Source: Stercorarius parasiticus (Eukaryota > Chordata > Aves > Charadriiformes > Stercorariidae). From it: a stretch of 64,000 nucleotides of DNA. The translations under genes were made by a program, and so were the position numbers. Every line of letters starts with the position of its first letter. The first letter of the stretch is position 1. The stretch lies in contig VWZL01000203.1 of the NCBI GenBank assembly GCA_013396915.1, positions 124,001 to 188,000 on the forward strand. Direction: 5' to 3'. Under the pieces are notes generated by a model. The model searched no databases, was not told the DNA's origin, and saw nothing but the letters and a program-made list of their open reading frames with translations. Shown piece by piece: positions 1 through 13,327 of this stretch.

Positions 1-2916
1 ATAGCCGAGAAGGAAGGACTGGTGTTCTACTGTACCTGGCTTCCCTTTTTTTTCATGCAGAATTTTTATCAAAGCTATGGGAAGTACACTGCCCCATTTC
101 AAATAATGCAAAGAAGCCTGTACTAGCCATTATGTATACCAAAAGATTCAACATAATGACTTCCACATAGAATTGCACAGTCAAGCCTATACTACATAGT
201 ATTGAATTATGCATGACATTTTTTATGGTGGAACAAAAACAGTAGCAGAAGGAAGTGCTGCAAAGGACATGCCGCCTTCACTGGTTATTAGGCACGGGTG
301 TGCCTGCATGCAAATCCCAAGATATTCTTTGTTGAAACTCTGGTGCTGTGCTCTACAAATCAAAGCTATATGAAAGTAATACCTAATGAGGGAAGACTAA
401 ATAAAAGAAAAATTCTGACACAGGGAAGTGCAGAATACATACCAACTTATTTTACTTAGATGGTGAAAAATGAAGATCTTATATTTAGTTAGATGCTGAA
501 AGCATCAACTAGTGTAAATATTTACTGTACAATAATTGAAAAGGATTAGTCTTATTTGATAGTCCACAGTGACGATGCCTGTCAGTGTCTATTCAGTGAA
601 AACTGTAAGCATCTAACTAAAATTATTTAAAGAGCTGCTGCCTCTTAAGAGGCAGTTGTGATCTAAAGTCAGTTCACTGAAATTCCATACCCTGTTGTAT
701 ATATTTTGATATATACCACATCCTATTGTATATATTGTTACTCAAATTCTATATTGAAACCAAATACTGCATACTTGGTCTTTGAAAGTTGAGACTGACT
801 TAATGGACCAAAAGTTTTCAGTGGAGAATTTGGTAAGGGTTCTGTTGCAGTATTGATTTTCTTCCCAAATGCACCAGACCCTAGGCTAGGCTTTTTTTTT
901 TTTTGAGCCTTTCACAATAGTATTAGTAACATAGATGATATTTACATTTATTTTTTTTTATATTCTAGCCTAGAAAAAGGTATGTTGTAAAAAATGATTG
1001 GAGCTTACTTGACTATTTCTGTTTGTTGCAAAGCAGATGTTGCTCCCAATGCTGTCAGGCCTGGAGCGGGCACTAACGTGTGATGGTGATACCAGGATGC
1101 TTGATCCATCCATCTGGGATGCTTCCCTGTTGGCCAGGGAAGGCATCCAGCCCATCCCTCCCAGTCCCCACTGCAGAAGCAAGCTTGGTTCTTCTCATGT
1201 GCAGACTTGTCTCTGCAGAGAGGTCCCCACCGCTCCCCTCCACTCACCCGTGAGCCGTGTCTCACCAGCTCCCTCCTTACCAGCCTGCAAACTCCAGCCG
1301 TCCCTCCCCTCGCAGCACTGTCTGTAACTTCTGCCAGCTGCTTATCCTGTTGCTTGTCACCCGCAGCCATTTCCTAGGTCCTGTTCGGTAGTTTCCCATG
1401 TCCCATTCACTCACTCAACCTCAGGGCAGGCCCTAATGAATGCCGAGGTGTTTGCCTGCAGGCCAAACACTGGCTCCCTGGCCCTTGTAACCACTCCTTT
1501 AAAGATTACCTGTTTCGGGGCTGTGAGATGGTGTATATTGCCGGAGGGACTTTTGGGGAAAACAGAAGACTCAAGTTCAACAGTCCTTCTCTGGAAAACT
1601 GAAAGTGTGAAACTTGTGAGATCTTTGTTCCCAAGTGCATTTCATTGAAATCAAATGCACCGAAATAATTTCCTCACGTCTTTCTCTCCCAGTTGCAAAA
1701 GTTTCTTTTATCTTTCTTGTAGTGTTACAATGCTCTGAGTTTTACAGGGTAGACAGTGTTAGCCAAGACCTGATGCTTACTGAAAAATAGAAATGAAAGA
1801 AAAACTTGAAGGGGGAGCATCTTGGAGAGAAGCAAAAAGAAGCAGTTTACTACCAGGCCAGACTTGGAAATATTGAAAAGAGAAAAACATCGCCAGAGCC
1901 CCAGTGCTGTTTTCCAGATATGCAAAGACTGGAGAAAAAAAAAAAAAAAAAAAAGGGAAAAAGTATTTTTCAGAGCGTGAAGACTTATGTTAAAGGTTAT
2001 CCTGTCATACTAAGCTTTGTTGTATTGCCAGCGTAGTACTCCTGTATCACCAGCAGTCCAGTGCAAACTTGATTATTGCAATTTTGATAGCCAAACTCTA
2101 CTACATGTAACTTAATTTCAGGCTCTCTAGCATCATCCCATTTATAATATCCAATTATCAAAGCTATGATGTATTACTACCATTGGTAATGCTATTGTCA
2201 ATTTGTCTTGGCTTCACTATATGGGGTTTATTTTTTTATTTATTTATTTTTACTGCAAGTCACTGAGTACACTCAATTGGTTGCTATTTTAACAAGATCT
2301 CTGGAGAACTCTTCAGCGATGATGCATGTTAAGAAAAAAGCCAGAAAGCAATTTACTACCAAGCAGATACCAGATGAGCGGGCAAGAGTCCAGAGTTCAA
2401 CAAAAAAAAACCCTTAAACATGGAAAGAGTTTGTTAGCATATGCTCGTGCCACACTTTGAAAACATAATGAGGACAAGATAAGAGGCAAAGTTGTTATCT
2501 CACTGGAGTCAGTGAGGAGGTTTCTGTTGACATCAGGGAAGCGATCACTTTGTCCCCTGTATTACTTGTGAGTTAGTGAGGTACATTTCTAGCTTTGTTC
2601 TGAAATAAGCCAGTACCTGTGTCAATGCTGGGAAAATTGCAATTGCAGTGTGTATCTTCCTGAAACTGCCTCTTGAAATATTTGTAAAGTATAACATAAC
2701 TTGTCTTTTTGTCACAACTTCTCATCTATTTTTTCAGCACAAGACATACTCGGATTTGACTGGGAAAGAAATACTGCAAATAGTAGACTACTACCATATG
2801 TGCTTTCCAAAGACAAGCGCTCCTCAGCATTTTATATTCCCAAGTATAATCTTGATGTGGTTGTAAATGTTAAATATAGGTGATGTTTTGAGACATATGA
2901 TCTTCTCTGTTTCCAG
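1..2916 (+). other. ZFAND3: 3' part of a ZFAND3 intron
   Basis: This is intron sequence upstream of the first exon in the window. No exon-like reading frame bounded by splice sites was found here, and I did not find the serine/threonine/asparagine-rich exon that precedes the 2917 exon in human ZFAND3, so that exon lies upstream. Most of it is AT-rich and T-rich on the + strand. A stretch at about 1040-1400 is clearly richer in C and G and gives overlapping chance reading frames on both strands, none of which I recognise. Homopolymers include T13 at 892-904 and A20 at 1935-1954. Assignment to ZFAND3 rests on the exon that follows. Confidence 0.8.
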
Positions 2917-2982
2917 GTGGGCCATGCACAAGTACAGCTCATGCCTCGTTAACCACACCAACCAAAAGATCTTGCGACTCAG
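2917..2982 (+). CDS. ZFAND3: ZFAND3 coding exon (linker segment), internal
   Basis: A 66-nt internal exon lies between a good acceptor (pyrimidine-rich, ending ttccag) and a strong donor (cag followed by gtatgtg). The first two bases complete a codon begun in the previous exon, 21 full codons follow, and the last base g starts an Asp codon completed in the exon at 20747. The peptide ends TTPTKRSCDS and matches the central linker of vertebrate ZFAND3 (human ends PTKRSCGT). This part sits between the N-terminal A20-type zinc finger, outside the window, and the C-terminal AN1 finger. It is Ser/Thr-rich and probably unstructured. I identify it from remembered family sequence plus exact splice-phase agreement with the next exon. 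Confidence 0.9.
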
Positions 2983-5741
2983 GTATGTGTTTTGTGGGGG
3001 TTGAGGAATTAGGTTTTGCATGATACGTAGCTGTGTGGTTATAGTTTAATAGTCAAGGGCAGTAACTATATCTGGCGAATGCCAGATGAAAATAAATATT
3101 GTTGCTTTGCTGTCAGAAATGTATATATGAAAGGATTTGTGTGGCAGATAGTTCATCTCAGAGTCCTCTTAAAAATAATTGCATAAATATACCATGTTTT
3201 CAGTTAATCATTGTAAACGTAAGACATACAGGAATAATCGGTTTGATTTAAGTCTAATGATTGTGATAGTGTTCTGGAAATTCCCCCTTTAAATGCAAAG
3301 TATTGAGTAGAAAACTGTTTGGACTATATTGACTTCACTTTCCCTGATTGAAGGTACAGTATAGATAGCTGATGTTTGCGTTGACACTAAATTTTACCTG
3401 CTTTGGGTCCTTTCGATGACTTTATTTCTGCATGGAGGATATCGATGGATAAGCTCTCACAGAGCTAGTGTTAGCAGTGACATGTTAGGTCATTGCCAGA
3501 CTGAAGTTGCTGCTTCTGCAGCAGATCAGTCATGAAGATTCGTGCGAGCGCCCGTTCAGGCAGGCAGCCTGGTCACCCGCATTGGCTCAGATCTTTCTCA
3601 GACTTTGGTTTGGCATGGATTAATGAGCGCTTATATTATCCTTTCCACCAGCACCGCTGTGGGAAGCCATAACCTCCTGTGGAGTGGCAGTGGCAGGCAT
3701 CTAGGTAGTGGCAATGTTCTAGCAGCCGGTGTTTCCAAAAAAGCTTTTGCCTTTATTTGCATTTATATATCAACTGAGCTGTATTGAGTGCGTAGAAAGG
3801 AAGGGTATTCCTGTTTAAGGGCTCTTACTCTTTCAGGAGTTCAAGGTAAACTTCCTCTGAAGTCATTCTTTCAAAAAGTGTTTCAAGTTCCTGTATGTTA
3901 GCTGAACTGTAGTTATTCTATATATGCATATTGTTAGCTTGCAGCGAATGTGTGATGATGCAAGTTGGCTTGGTTTGCAGTGAAGGAAGGTTAAAGACAA
4001 GCTACGTTACCTTGCACCTGGTGCAGGTGCAGACCTCTCAAGTAATGCATGGTAATCTGTGACAACGCCGTGAGTATTGTTTGCCAAAGAACTTTCGAAG
4101 TTTGGCACTGAAAGATACTGGATCCAACTTCTCCAAAATAGGAAAACTGGACTTTCTTTTCTTCGTAGCCATGGAGGTGTACCTAAACAAGACAAAATGT
4201 TTGCCACTGTATCGCTTAAAAACTGATCTGCTTTGCTCGTAGTATTACTAAATAGTATTTTCCTTATGCGTTAGCTGTTGTAATGTTTAACTCTGGTTTG
4301 CATTGCAGGGTAGTTTAAAAGCTTTCTATGATGCTAAAGATACTGGAAACCGAGAGTACTGTATGAATATTTTTTTTAAAAATGTGCTTGTGATCAGCAA
4401 AAAGGCAAGTTAAGTCTGCTGTTTCGGTTGTCAAATGGCAACAGCAAAAGCTCCTTAGAATAAAGCAGATGAAGCTACTAGACATGTTGAAAAATATCCG
4501 TTTAAATGGTTGGCTAACTTTGCTCAGTAGTTCTCTTATTTTTGGTTTATGCTAATGTTTGGTCCCTACATGCTAGTATGTTAATCATTTGGCGTGTTTA
4601 GCAAGAAAATAAGGAGATCTTCTTAATTTGATGCCACAAGTTTCATCTTCAGTCAACTAAACCTAATGATTTTATATTACCTGATTTTTCCCCCAATGTT
4701 TTTTACATTATTTGCTCGGTGATCTTGTCTCTTACAAGATCTTGCTCGGTTTGTAGTCTCTTACACTAATAAACCTGTTACCGGGAGTTAATTTTCTTCT
4801 CCAGAGTTTGAATTTTGAGCAAGGTCTATTTTTTAAACATAAATTACCATGTTTTCAAAGTCAGCATTTGGGAATCCAGATAAATAGTAATTGACAAGAA
4901 AACATTGGCTACAAAATATACCCAGAAATGGTGTAACATCTTCAGGCATAAGCAGCAGACTACGTAGGTGAGTATTTCACACTATATTCACTTCAGCTTA
5001 GTCTCCCTTCCTAGGAAGCTATTTAAGTGATACAAGCAGTATTTGTCAATACTACACATTGCATATAAGGTTCTGTTCTGTAAATATTCTACGTTTCTTC
5101 TGCTCTGAAGAGCTTTGGAGGAAGAGTATTTTGGTGGAATTTTTTTTCCCCGCTTCAAGCATAGTTTTTCCCTAAAGTCTGCTATGTATCAGCATTTGAG
5201 ACAGAAAATTAGAAATTTGACCTACTTATGTTGTATGCAGCTTCCCATCAGGAGGATATTAAGGAAGACATAAACCTTTCATATTTTATTAGCATTAATG
5301 TAATCATTGAAGAAAGATCAAAACAATAAATCTGCCAAGACGCAAGAAAAGTTCTCTTGCAAGAAAAAGCTTTTACCTCATGCACTTGTCAACTTGCATG
5401 CTGGAGGAGCCGTTCAGATAAAAAATTGTATTTTGACACCACATAGTGAGTTTTTTCCTCCTCCTCTTCACCAGAATCATCACTGTGGTAAAAAGTATTT
5501 CTGTTCCAAAGTGTGCCCATAGGGCAAGGATTATGATGAAAAGAATGAATAAAGCCTGGCAATCGTTAGTTTGCGTGATGCCTCAAAGGTTTTTGGGAGC
5601 CAGCGGTCTGAAGATTTTGTAGGAAAAAAGATGGGACTGTGTGGCGTGCTGTATAGCTGCTTATGGGTTTTGATTTGTTTCTTAATGGTTAGGTAATGTT
5701 GTGATCGATGGCAGATACTTTGAGGCTTACTCTAGTCAGCA

Positions 5742-5773
5742 GGGCACCCAGAGCCCATTTATATTGGGTGCCC
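5742..5773. repeat. 9-bp perfect inverted repeat
   Basis: gggcaccca at 5742-5750 is followed after 14 bases by its exact reverse complement at 5765-5773. The arms are GC-rich while the surroundings are AT-rich. It could form a small hairpin in DNA or pre-mRNA. No function is known to me, and one such 9-bp match in 64 kb can arise by chance. Confidence 0.7.
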
Positions 5774-6699
5774 GTGTCGTGAAAGTGCAGTACAAAGTGG
5801 CATATTACTCTTCTTTTTCTACTGTACAGCTTAAAGATGATTTAATACGCAATTCTAAACGGACAGATTTTAAAACATTTTCATGCAGCTTAAAGAAACG
5901 TGGAAAAAATTGGTGGGACTGTGTGAGTACGCTCAGTTAATTTTTAATTGTGTGGTAGAGAAGGTAGTAGAAACAGGCAGATAAAATGCAGTAATGATGC
6001 CATCAATTCACACATTATATCCATAAAGTCAGGGAGTTTTGAAGTACTTTATTTCTCAGTAGCACTTCATGAGAAATGTGCATCTTTAATATTTTGTATA
6101 GTTGTACGTGCAGATAGCTCACATTTTGTGAGGATATCTGTCCTAGATGGGTGTGGTGGTATTTATGTTGTACAAGATTACAGTGTCTGTCTCATTGCTC
6201 TATGCTTCCTCGAGTTTAAAATTTGAATCTAAAAGGTGCAAATAATTATTCTACTGCTTGAGCAAAGCAGTTAGGCAGGTGTGTGGTCCTTTTCGAAATT
6301 TCAGGTTTATTGATGTTCTTATACTAAGGCGTGTGCTTGATTGTAGCAGTGTCAGAAATGTAAACGCTTTGAGGCTGAAGCTGTAGAATGGAGAGGACAG
6401 CCTTTTAGGAGTTATAGAAAGGGCAGGTTGTGGAAATAGAAGTACATGAATCTTCAGCCAGAGCCAAAACTAAGAAATCATTACGTTTGTATCATCATTT
6501 TATACCAATCTTTGTGTTGAGTAAGGACAAAAAGACCTGGTACACCCATAATTAGATTTATTTTTTTCTCCCCCCTAATTGTTCTAAAGTGTTAAGCTCC
6601 TGAGCAAAAAATGTACAAAAGATTATTGAAGGGGGGTTTATAACGTTAAGACAACTTTGAGGCATGTTTTTCATTGGTGTTCCAAGGGACTTTTAAGGT

Positions 6700-7110
6700 G
6701 TTCTTTAGTGTTTGACTTCTGGAGGGCATTGTGTTAGAAATCCAACCTTCTTGGAGCTCTCTCACCGACAGGAAAGTGATGATAGAACAGCCTTCGAGCA
6801 GCATAATAAATCAGGCAGCCCTGGCAATAATAGTGCCCATTAGGAACGCTCTTATTTTTTTTTCCCCCTGCTCAGTTTCCAGCTGTACTAATAGAACAGC
6901 GCATCAAGCAAGGCTGTAAATAAAAGTTATAACCTAATAGGTGGGTGCTGGAGTGGAACGGACAGGAGCTGAGGCATGGAGGCCTTATTACTGCTCATCA
7001 GCAATTATAAACAGGATAAAGTGTCTGGGACTTGCACTGATGCAGCAAGAGCTAATAGAGGCTGGGAGATGACACTGTACCGTGATCAGATGATGTATGT
7101 TGCTGGGTTT
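6700..7110. promoter_or_regulatory. Candidate conserved non-coding block in intron
   Basis: Balanced base composition with motifs such as cattagg, ataaatca and cagctg, in contrast to the T-rich low-complexity intron around it. It contains only a short chance reading frame on each side of 6960. Calling it regulatory is inference from texture alone; cross-species alignment was not possible here. Confidence 0.2.
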
Positions 7111-9459
7111 TTACTATCTCATCTTACTGCCTATTTCTGTGATGTGTTGTATTATGTGTTCTGTGCTTTCGTATCTATCTGGATGGGACAGATTGGTTTC
7201 CTCTCCTGCTCAAAGGAGCTTCAGCACATACACTCAAGCTTGCTTTTTTTGCACATATACTTTGCATTAGTTGCCACTACTGGTTATCTAAGAGCCTTCT
7301 CAAAGTGTTATGATTATTGTAGATTAAAATCCTCCTAATGGAAAGGATCATAGTAGTCATACCTGTAAACAAATTTAAGGACTTGCTGCAATTGTAGGAT
7401 TTATTTGCACTATCACCTTGTTCAACATTACAAAAATCACCCTCATTCATTAAAAATAGTGGATATGGTCACCTGAATTATCTTTTACACTAAATGCATC
7501 CCCTGCGTTTTAGACTAAGTGTGTTATAACCAGTGTAGCTGGAGAATCCAAAGAGATGGGTTTGGGCTCCATATATCAAAAAGTTTATTAAAAGTCACCT
7601 ATAGCTGTGATGATCCTTGACTCTGAGTTATAAAAAATTCAGCTGTTCCTAGGAAGGTTTTTAAGAGCTTGCTAGCACACAGTAATTGGTAACATTCACA
7701 AAAAAGTCTGTCTTGATCTTTTATCTAGCACAGTCTAGCACATTTCTGCGCTAGACATCTAAATCATCTCTTTACTAAACCGTAGTGAAAAAAATGCCTT
7801 GAAATTTAGCCTGTACTTGCTTTAATCTAAAGAGAAGTTTTGCAGGCATCTTCATAGTTCATACATTAATCGCTCATGCTGTTTACTACTGAAGAGAATT
7901 TTCTTCTGAGTGGAAAAAATACAACATTCAGAAATGAAAAGGTGTGCAGCAGCACGACAGCAGGTGAAAACAGTGACTCCTATCCGTGTCTATTCAGTAT
8001 GGCCAGGATAAAATAAATAGATTATTTTTCTGTCATCTTACGATATCAGGATAGGAATACATACATCTGCCTCTGTTAAAGTACACTAAAGTGAGATGAA
8101 TGGTAACTCATCCTTTTCATAGTCGGTATTTCTTTGAAATTAACTTTCACACTTACTGGTTCTCAGGTTTTCCTTTCCTTTGCATTGTTTGCTCATAAAG
8201 CGAGGAAGCTGGGTAGTTGAAGTGGCCAAAGGGACAATAAGTGTAATGTGACTGTGGAAGCCCTATTTCACATCCTGTAAAGATGAACTAGAAATACTTA
8301 CAGTGTTTTGAAGACATTTATTAAATGTGCTAGTAATTCCTACTTGGGAATAACTCCTTTTTCTAATCAATCTGTTGAAGCCATTCATGAAAGGATTCCT
8401 GGCATTAAGAAATAAAACACAATTGCTGTAATGGAATAGGATAAGTAGATGAATATGATAATTTACATGCTTATTAATGTTTCCCATTTTATAACATTGT
8501 ATTCCCCAAAATTGTACTAACTCAGATTAATTCTCTTAAGAGCGTGTAAGGCAGCTGTATCTGATCTCCCAGGTTATTAATGCATCCTTTCTAAAGACAA
8601 CAGGAAGGCCTCAGAAAGAGAGGACTGCTGCTTTCCCATTCTGGGGTTTATCCGTGTATCTTTGCAGTTAGCTACCTTGCGCAGAAAGTGGGATTTGGTG
8701 TGTGCAGAAACGTGTACCAATTTATGTAGATTTTGGTTATACAGGGGTGCATAGGTTATGAGAAACAAGCTGCTCCTCCCTTGTAAGGAGGAAAAAAACC
8801 CACCAGTACAATAGAATTAAAAAATAATAATCAAAATGTACACGTGGATGGGATTACGGGTCTGCTCACTTGTATAACCTCCCAGCAGATGCTGAGACAC
8901 ACACCTCTGTGTATCTCATGATCCTCCTAATTATTTGAGATCATTACTGCGTTGTCAATTCATTCAGAGTTAAAGTTTTCAAGTCCAGCATCCTAACAGA
9001 GAGTGTCCTCCAGGTACTTAAAACTGTTATTCTTACTACCTTTATATACCTCTTAAATCACCCAAATTCATCTTCTTTTATCCTTTGTGATGTTCGGATA
9101 TGCGCTTGAACCTTCCTAAACCTAACCTGTTTAAGACTTTTGTTGATTACTTTTAAGTCCATTCCTCAGCTTTCAATTGTCTTTATCTCTTTTTGCTGCT
9201 CTTGATTCAAATTTTTCATCTGTTTTCATTTCCATATATCCCGAATCCCATTATGAAAAAGACCCGCATTCAAAGTAGAACAACTTTGAGGAAAATGTGC
9301 TTCAGTCAAGAGGACAGGATGATCTCTTGAGAGGAGTTTGCAGTGAATTGTAAGCCAGTAGGAAAACTATTTTGAATGTCAAATTAAAGGTAGTACCAGA
9401 TGATAGGAGAAGAGTAAACACTGTCTCTGGATTAGCTGCGTTAGGAAGAGTACAGTTGG

Positions 9460-9668
9460 CAGATCAAGGGAAGGGATTTTCCTCCTCAGGTTGGCACTGG
9501 AACAGGTACCCACAGAGGCTGTGAAATCTTAGTCCTTGAAAATTTTTGAACGTGGACTGAACCAGGCCCTGAGCACCCTGACCCAGCTTTCATGTTTAAT
9601 CTGCATCAAGCAGGAGGCTGGACTAGGTGACCCCTGGAAATCCCTTCCAACCTAATCTTTTCAATGAC
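9460..9668 (+). mobile_element. CR1 LINE 3' end fragment, sense orientation
   Basis: The order of landmarks follows the CR1 3' end: an actggaacagg segment near 9496, an agaggctgtgaaatctt segment near 9514, a gaggctggactaggtga segment near 9614, then tcccttccaacct near 9641. CR1 is the major avian non-LTR retrotransposon and is usually found as short 5'-truncated copies like this. The copy is diverged and lacks the usual terminal ATTCTATGA octamer repeat, so it is probably old. It carries no coding capacity. The 5' boundary is approximate. Confidence 0.8.
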
Positions 9669-11891
9669 GCTAACAAAAACCAAATATGATCTGTGACTAA
9701 AGGTATTTAGGCTAACCTCAATAGCATTCCTAGCACTTAATGAGAGCAGAGGCAGGTAGGCTCTAGAAGTACAGGCAAGTGTGTAGTGCCTCAAACGTTG
9801 TAGAGAAGAGCCAGGAGAGAGACTCTTGGAAAGGTGGGAGAGTTGGGATGGTCAGTGCGTTTCTTGCCGCAGGGTTCTTAGTGGCCATGAGCAGGAGAAG
9901 CAAAGTGTGCTTCGGTAAATAAGATGCTCTCCTGTCCTGAAAGTGTGTGCTGCTGCCCTTATCGCTTTCTCATCACTGTTTCTCTGTGGTCTGATACATG
10001 GTTTTTGGTTAGGTTGGTGAAATTCTTGCGAAATACAAAATTGTATGTTTTTAAGTTCACCGTCTTTTAAAGTTCAGGTATGACCACATCTTTGTATTAG
10101 TCTTACAGAATTACGACAAAGGATTTGTTCTCGGATGTGTTCAAACAGAAGAGTAAATATTTCACTCTTTATGTATATTTTGAGTAAAATGAAACAACTT
10201 AATCTTGAATTTTTTTTTTTTTGGTGGCTTCATGCAATGGTTAATTCTCTGAACGGGTTTTCACTATTTTCTATTTAGAAATTAATTTCACAATGACATT
10301 ATAAATATATTGAAGTTATTTTAGAGCCTCTGGGAAGTATGCTTAAGTCCATCGAGCATACACAGAGGAAAGTGTATCTTTGTACAGAGTGAGGGTTTTA
10401 TAAACATTTGTATGTTCACTGAATCATCAGGCAAACAAGGTATCTCTCTTTCCTGTTTCATCTCCAAATTATTTTCCATAACATAAACCAATGAGACCAA
10501 CATCTTGGGGCAAAAGAGGGTTGAAAAAGAGCTGGATGTAAGATAGGAGACAGACAGTGCATGTACTATTGCATCCTCTGAGTTTCATCATTCTGTTCTA
10601 CATTTTCCCCCATGGTCTTTGGTTCAAGTTAGTGTAGGTGCTTCCAAAACAGTAAGAACTGCCCAGGAAACCAGCCTGACTTCTGATGTATTGTAGACAG
10701 CAATCAGGTGTATAGAAATTGTCTTCTATACCAGGGCCAGTTGTTTTCCCCACAGATTGCTAGGAAAAAGTAACACGATAAAAATATAAACTGATTTTTA
10801 AGCTTTCTTTAAAATAACTGAATCAAAACTAAGTGGTTTTTGAAGATAGATTCACTGTGTATTTCAGAACCTGCTCCTAATGCATTCAGTAAAAATTTTA
10901 TCAAGAAGACAATAGCTCTTAGTTTTTTTCCATAACATTAATCAGTTAGTCCTTGGAATTATAGTCTCTCATGGCAAGATTTCTGTTGCTGATGGCATCA
11001 CTGAGGTTCTACAGTTAATGACAAATAAGTTTTTTGAAAGATAAATATTGCAAATATATATTTTTTCACAGCTAGCAGGCGAGAGTTCTTTACAATTCCT
11101 CTTCTGAATCTGTGTCTTAGCCTTGGAAAACCCTCATTACGCCAATGGGGGGAAGGGTGTACTAAGAAAAACTCAGTGTATGAATGAAAAATAACAGAGC
11201 AAATAGTTTCTATATAGAACTGTTTTTAGGCTATTAGTTTGAAGAATTACCTTCCTGAATACTGTATACCATCTGATTGATGAGGACATAGCTGGAGTAC
11301 ACTACTAGGATTTTGAAGCAGAGCAGCACTGCTTATTTATGCACTCCTGAGCTGACTAGCAAATATGCAATATTTATAGCATTATCTATTCTTGTTAATC
11401 CAATATTAGAGAATTTCACAAAGCGTAAGAGGGCACTCATTAAAGTCAGCAAAACCAAAACTACTATATTGCTGAATGTGTTTGAATTTCCCATTTTATC
11501 AGAACCAGCATAAGTGTATGTGTATGTGTTTGCACATACATATTCATTTATGTAAATATACATATTTGAATACTAGTACGTAGTCTTCAGGTGCTGTGGA
11601 ATGGCCAGGATGTTCATGATTTGCCTTCATAACTTTTTTCATCATATATTTTCCTGTGTTACAGCTTTTTTCTTCCTTCTTGTGTTTCTGTTGTTCCATT
11701 TAGCTATCTGTATTTGTGTGTTATTCTTTCACTTAATAATCCTGTTCTGATTATTTAGGCCACTTACCATATAATTTGTTCTCCAACTTTGTCATCAGAA
11801 TCTGCCTTTATCCCTCTGCCAAACCTAACTCCATGCTGCTTAAATATGTAATTTAATAATGAGAAAATAAGTTCAAATTGATAGCTGTACC

Positions 11892-11915
11892 TTTTTTTTT
11901 TATTAAAAAAAAAAA
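11892..11915. repeat. T-run/A-run hairpin tract
   Basis: A run of T is followed directly by a short att and a run of A, so the two homopolymers are complementary and could fold back. This simple AT tract sits in the intron. It may be two adjacent homopolymers or the scar of an inserted poly-A/poly-T tail. No further annotation can be supported. Confidence 0.8.
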
Positions 11916-12574
11916 CCCACAAACTAGTGACTTTAGTGTTGTGGCCTTTTCTCTCTCCTGGCCTTTTCAAGGTTTGTTCTTTATAATAGTCTGAATATAT
12001 AAGGGGCTTGAGATGCTGTTTGTTAGCTATCAAGAAACAAAAGTAACCCAAAACAATTTCCCTTGATTAAACAACTTCCCTTAACATCCTTAGAATAGAA
12101 TCAATCTTCTACACTGCATAAATTGTGCCCAGTAATCAAGACAACGGGAGTTCAGTCCTGTGCCTGCACCCACTAGCAGTCCCTATCTGTGTATTATTTT
12201 GCTATCAGCAGCTGTTTTTAACCACGTTCTTCAGCTCTTTACCCTTATAGCAAGAGATGGGCAGTGAGCAGCAGCCCGAGTGCTGGGCAGGACCATCCAG
12301 CTGGTTCTCTCTTCACAAACTCATCTCTTGTTGTGGGCTCTGGAGGTTTACAGACTTTGCTTGTGGGTGTGGTTCAGGAAAGGAGCCCCGTTCGCCTGGT
12401 CTTCTAAATAAACAAGGTCTTTCTTTTCAGTCAGCAGCAATAGTGGTGGCCATTGCCTTAGAAAGTGTTTCAGCTAACTGAAATGCCCTAAGTTAATCCA
12501 TCAAAGGAACTGTACAGTTACAGATGCCTGAATACATTTAAATAAGTATTTGTTTGAATCAATTTGGTATAGAA

Positions 12575-12960
12575 GTAAAAATGTTTAATAAATAAACGAA
12601 CGCTGCCATTAACTAAAGACATGCTGACATCAGAGAGTGTGGAGGGGAGTAATGCAAGAATTTAACTATAAAACAGATGTAGTACAGGAGTGCAAATATG
12701 AGATGAAAACTAATTAGCTTTTCCCTTAATTTAGCAATTATGAAATTTATTGACAAGAAAGGATAATAAGCATTTTCACACTTTTTCTAATTATAACTTA
12801 GCTAAAATGCATGCAGCGGCCTATGTAGTTCACTATTTGTCATGCAATTTTCAACTTGCATCTCATTCATTTGGGTTACTGGCACTAGATTAGTCTCTTC
12901 CGTTTCATTAGAGATGGTAGTTAATAGCCTCATTAAGGTTCAGTGCAGTACAGTATACTT
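12575..12960. promoter_or_regulatory. Candidate conserved non-coding element (homeodomain-motif rich)
   Basis: This block contains a dense set of ATTA/TAAT cores (ctaattag near 12710, gcaattatga near 12735, ctaattataa near 12788, cattagag near 12907, gttaatag near 12920, cattaagg near 12931) and a POU-like atgcaatttt near 12842. Motif density and lack of low-complexity sequence resemble developmental enhancers of vertebrates. That is inference from motif content only; AT-rich DNA makes ATTA cores frequent by chance. It lies directly upstream of a reverse CR1 fragment. Confidence 0.3.
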
Positions 12961-13081
12961 CCTTTTTGATGGATGATAGTACCAACAGTACGGGTTTAGA
13001 CAAAAACAAAAAACATGAGAGGTAGGAAGGAATTAGTATATAAATTTTTTTTATTATTTCTTTTATTTTTTATTTCCTCAT

Positions 13082-13327
13082 CCATGAATCTCAGAATTAG
13101 AGAAAGCTGAGGGCGGAAGGTTCCCTGGAGACTGTCTGGTCCAACCTCCTTGCTCAGAGCAGGGTCGCCTAAAGGAGGCTGGGGGCCGTGTCCGGTCATG
13201 TTTTGAGAACCTCTGAGGATGGAGCCTCCACAAACCCCCTGGGCAAATGTCAGGTTTCCCCTGCGGTAAACAAGTGTTTTCTTATGTGTAAGTGGAATGT
13301 TACTAAAATTATATGGTTATGTATGGT
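13082..13327 (-). mobile_element. CR1 LINE 3' end fragment, antisense, cut by assembly gap
   Basis: Read on the minus strand this is a CR1 3' end; on the + strand the landmarks appear in reverse: ctggtccaacctcc (13135-13148), gctcagagcagggtcgcc (13153-13170), a gttttgagaacctctgaggatgga segment from 13199, ccacaaaccccctgggca near 13228 and cttatgtgtaagtggaatg near 13280. It is less diverged than the 9.5-kb copy. The 5' side runs into the 127-base N gap. Part of it (13149-13327) occurs again at 14547-14725 because of the assembly duplication described below. Confidence 0.88.

Noticed and set aside
1037..1370. Overlapping open frames on both strands in a GC-richer stretch, considered as an exon
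   Set aside because: No family resemblance on either strand, and splice signals do not define an exon compatible with ZFAND3.
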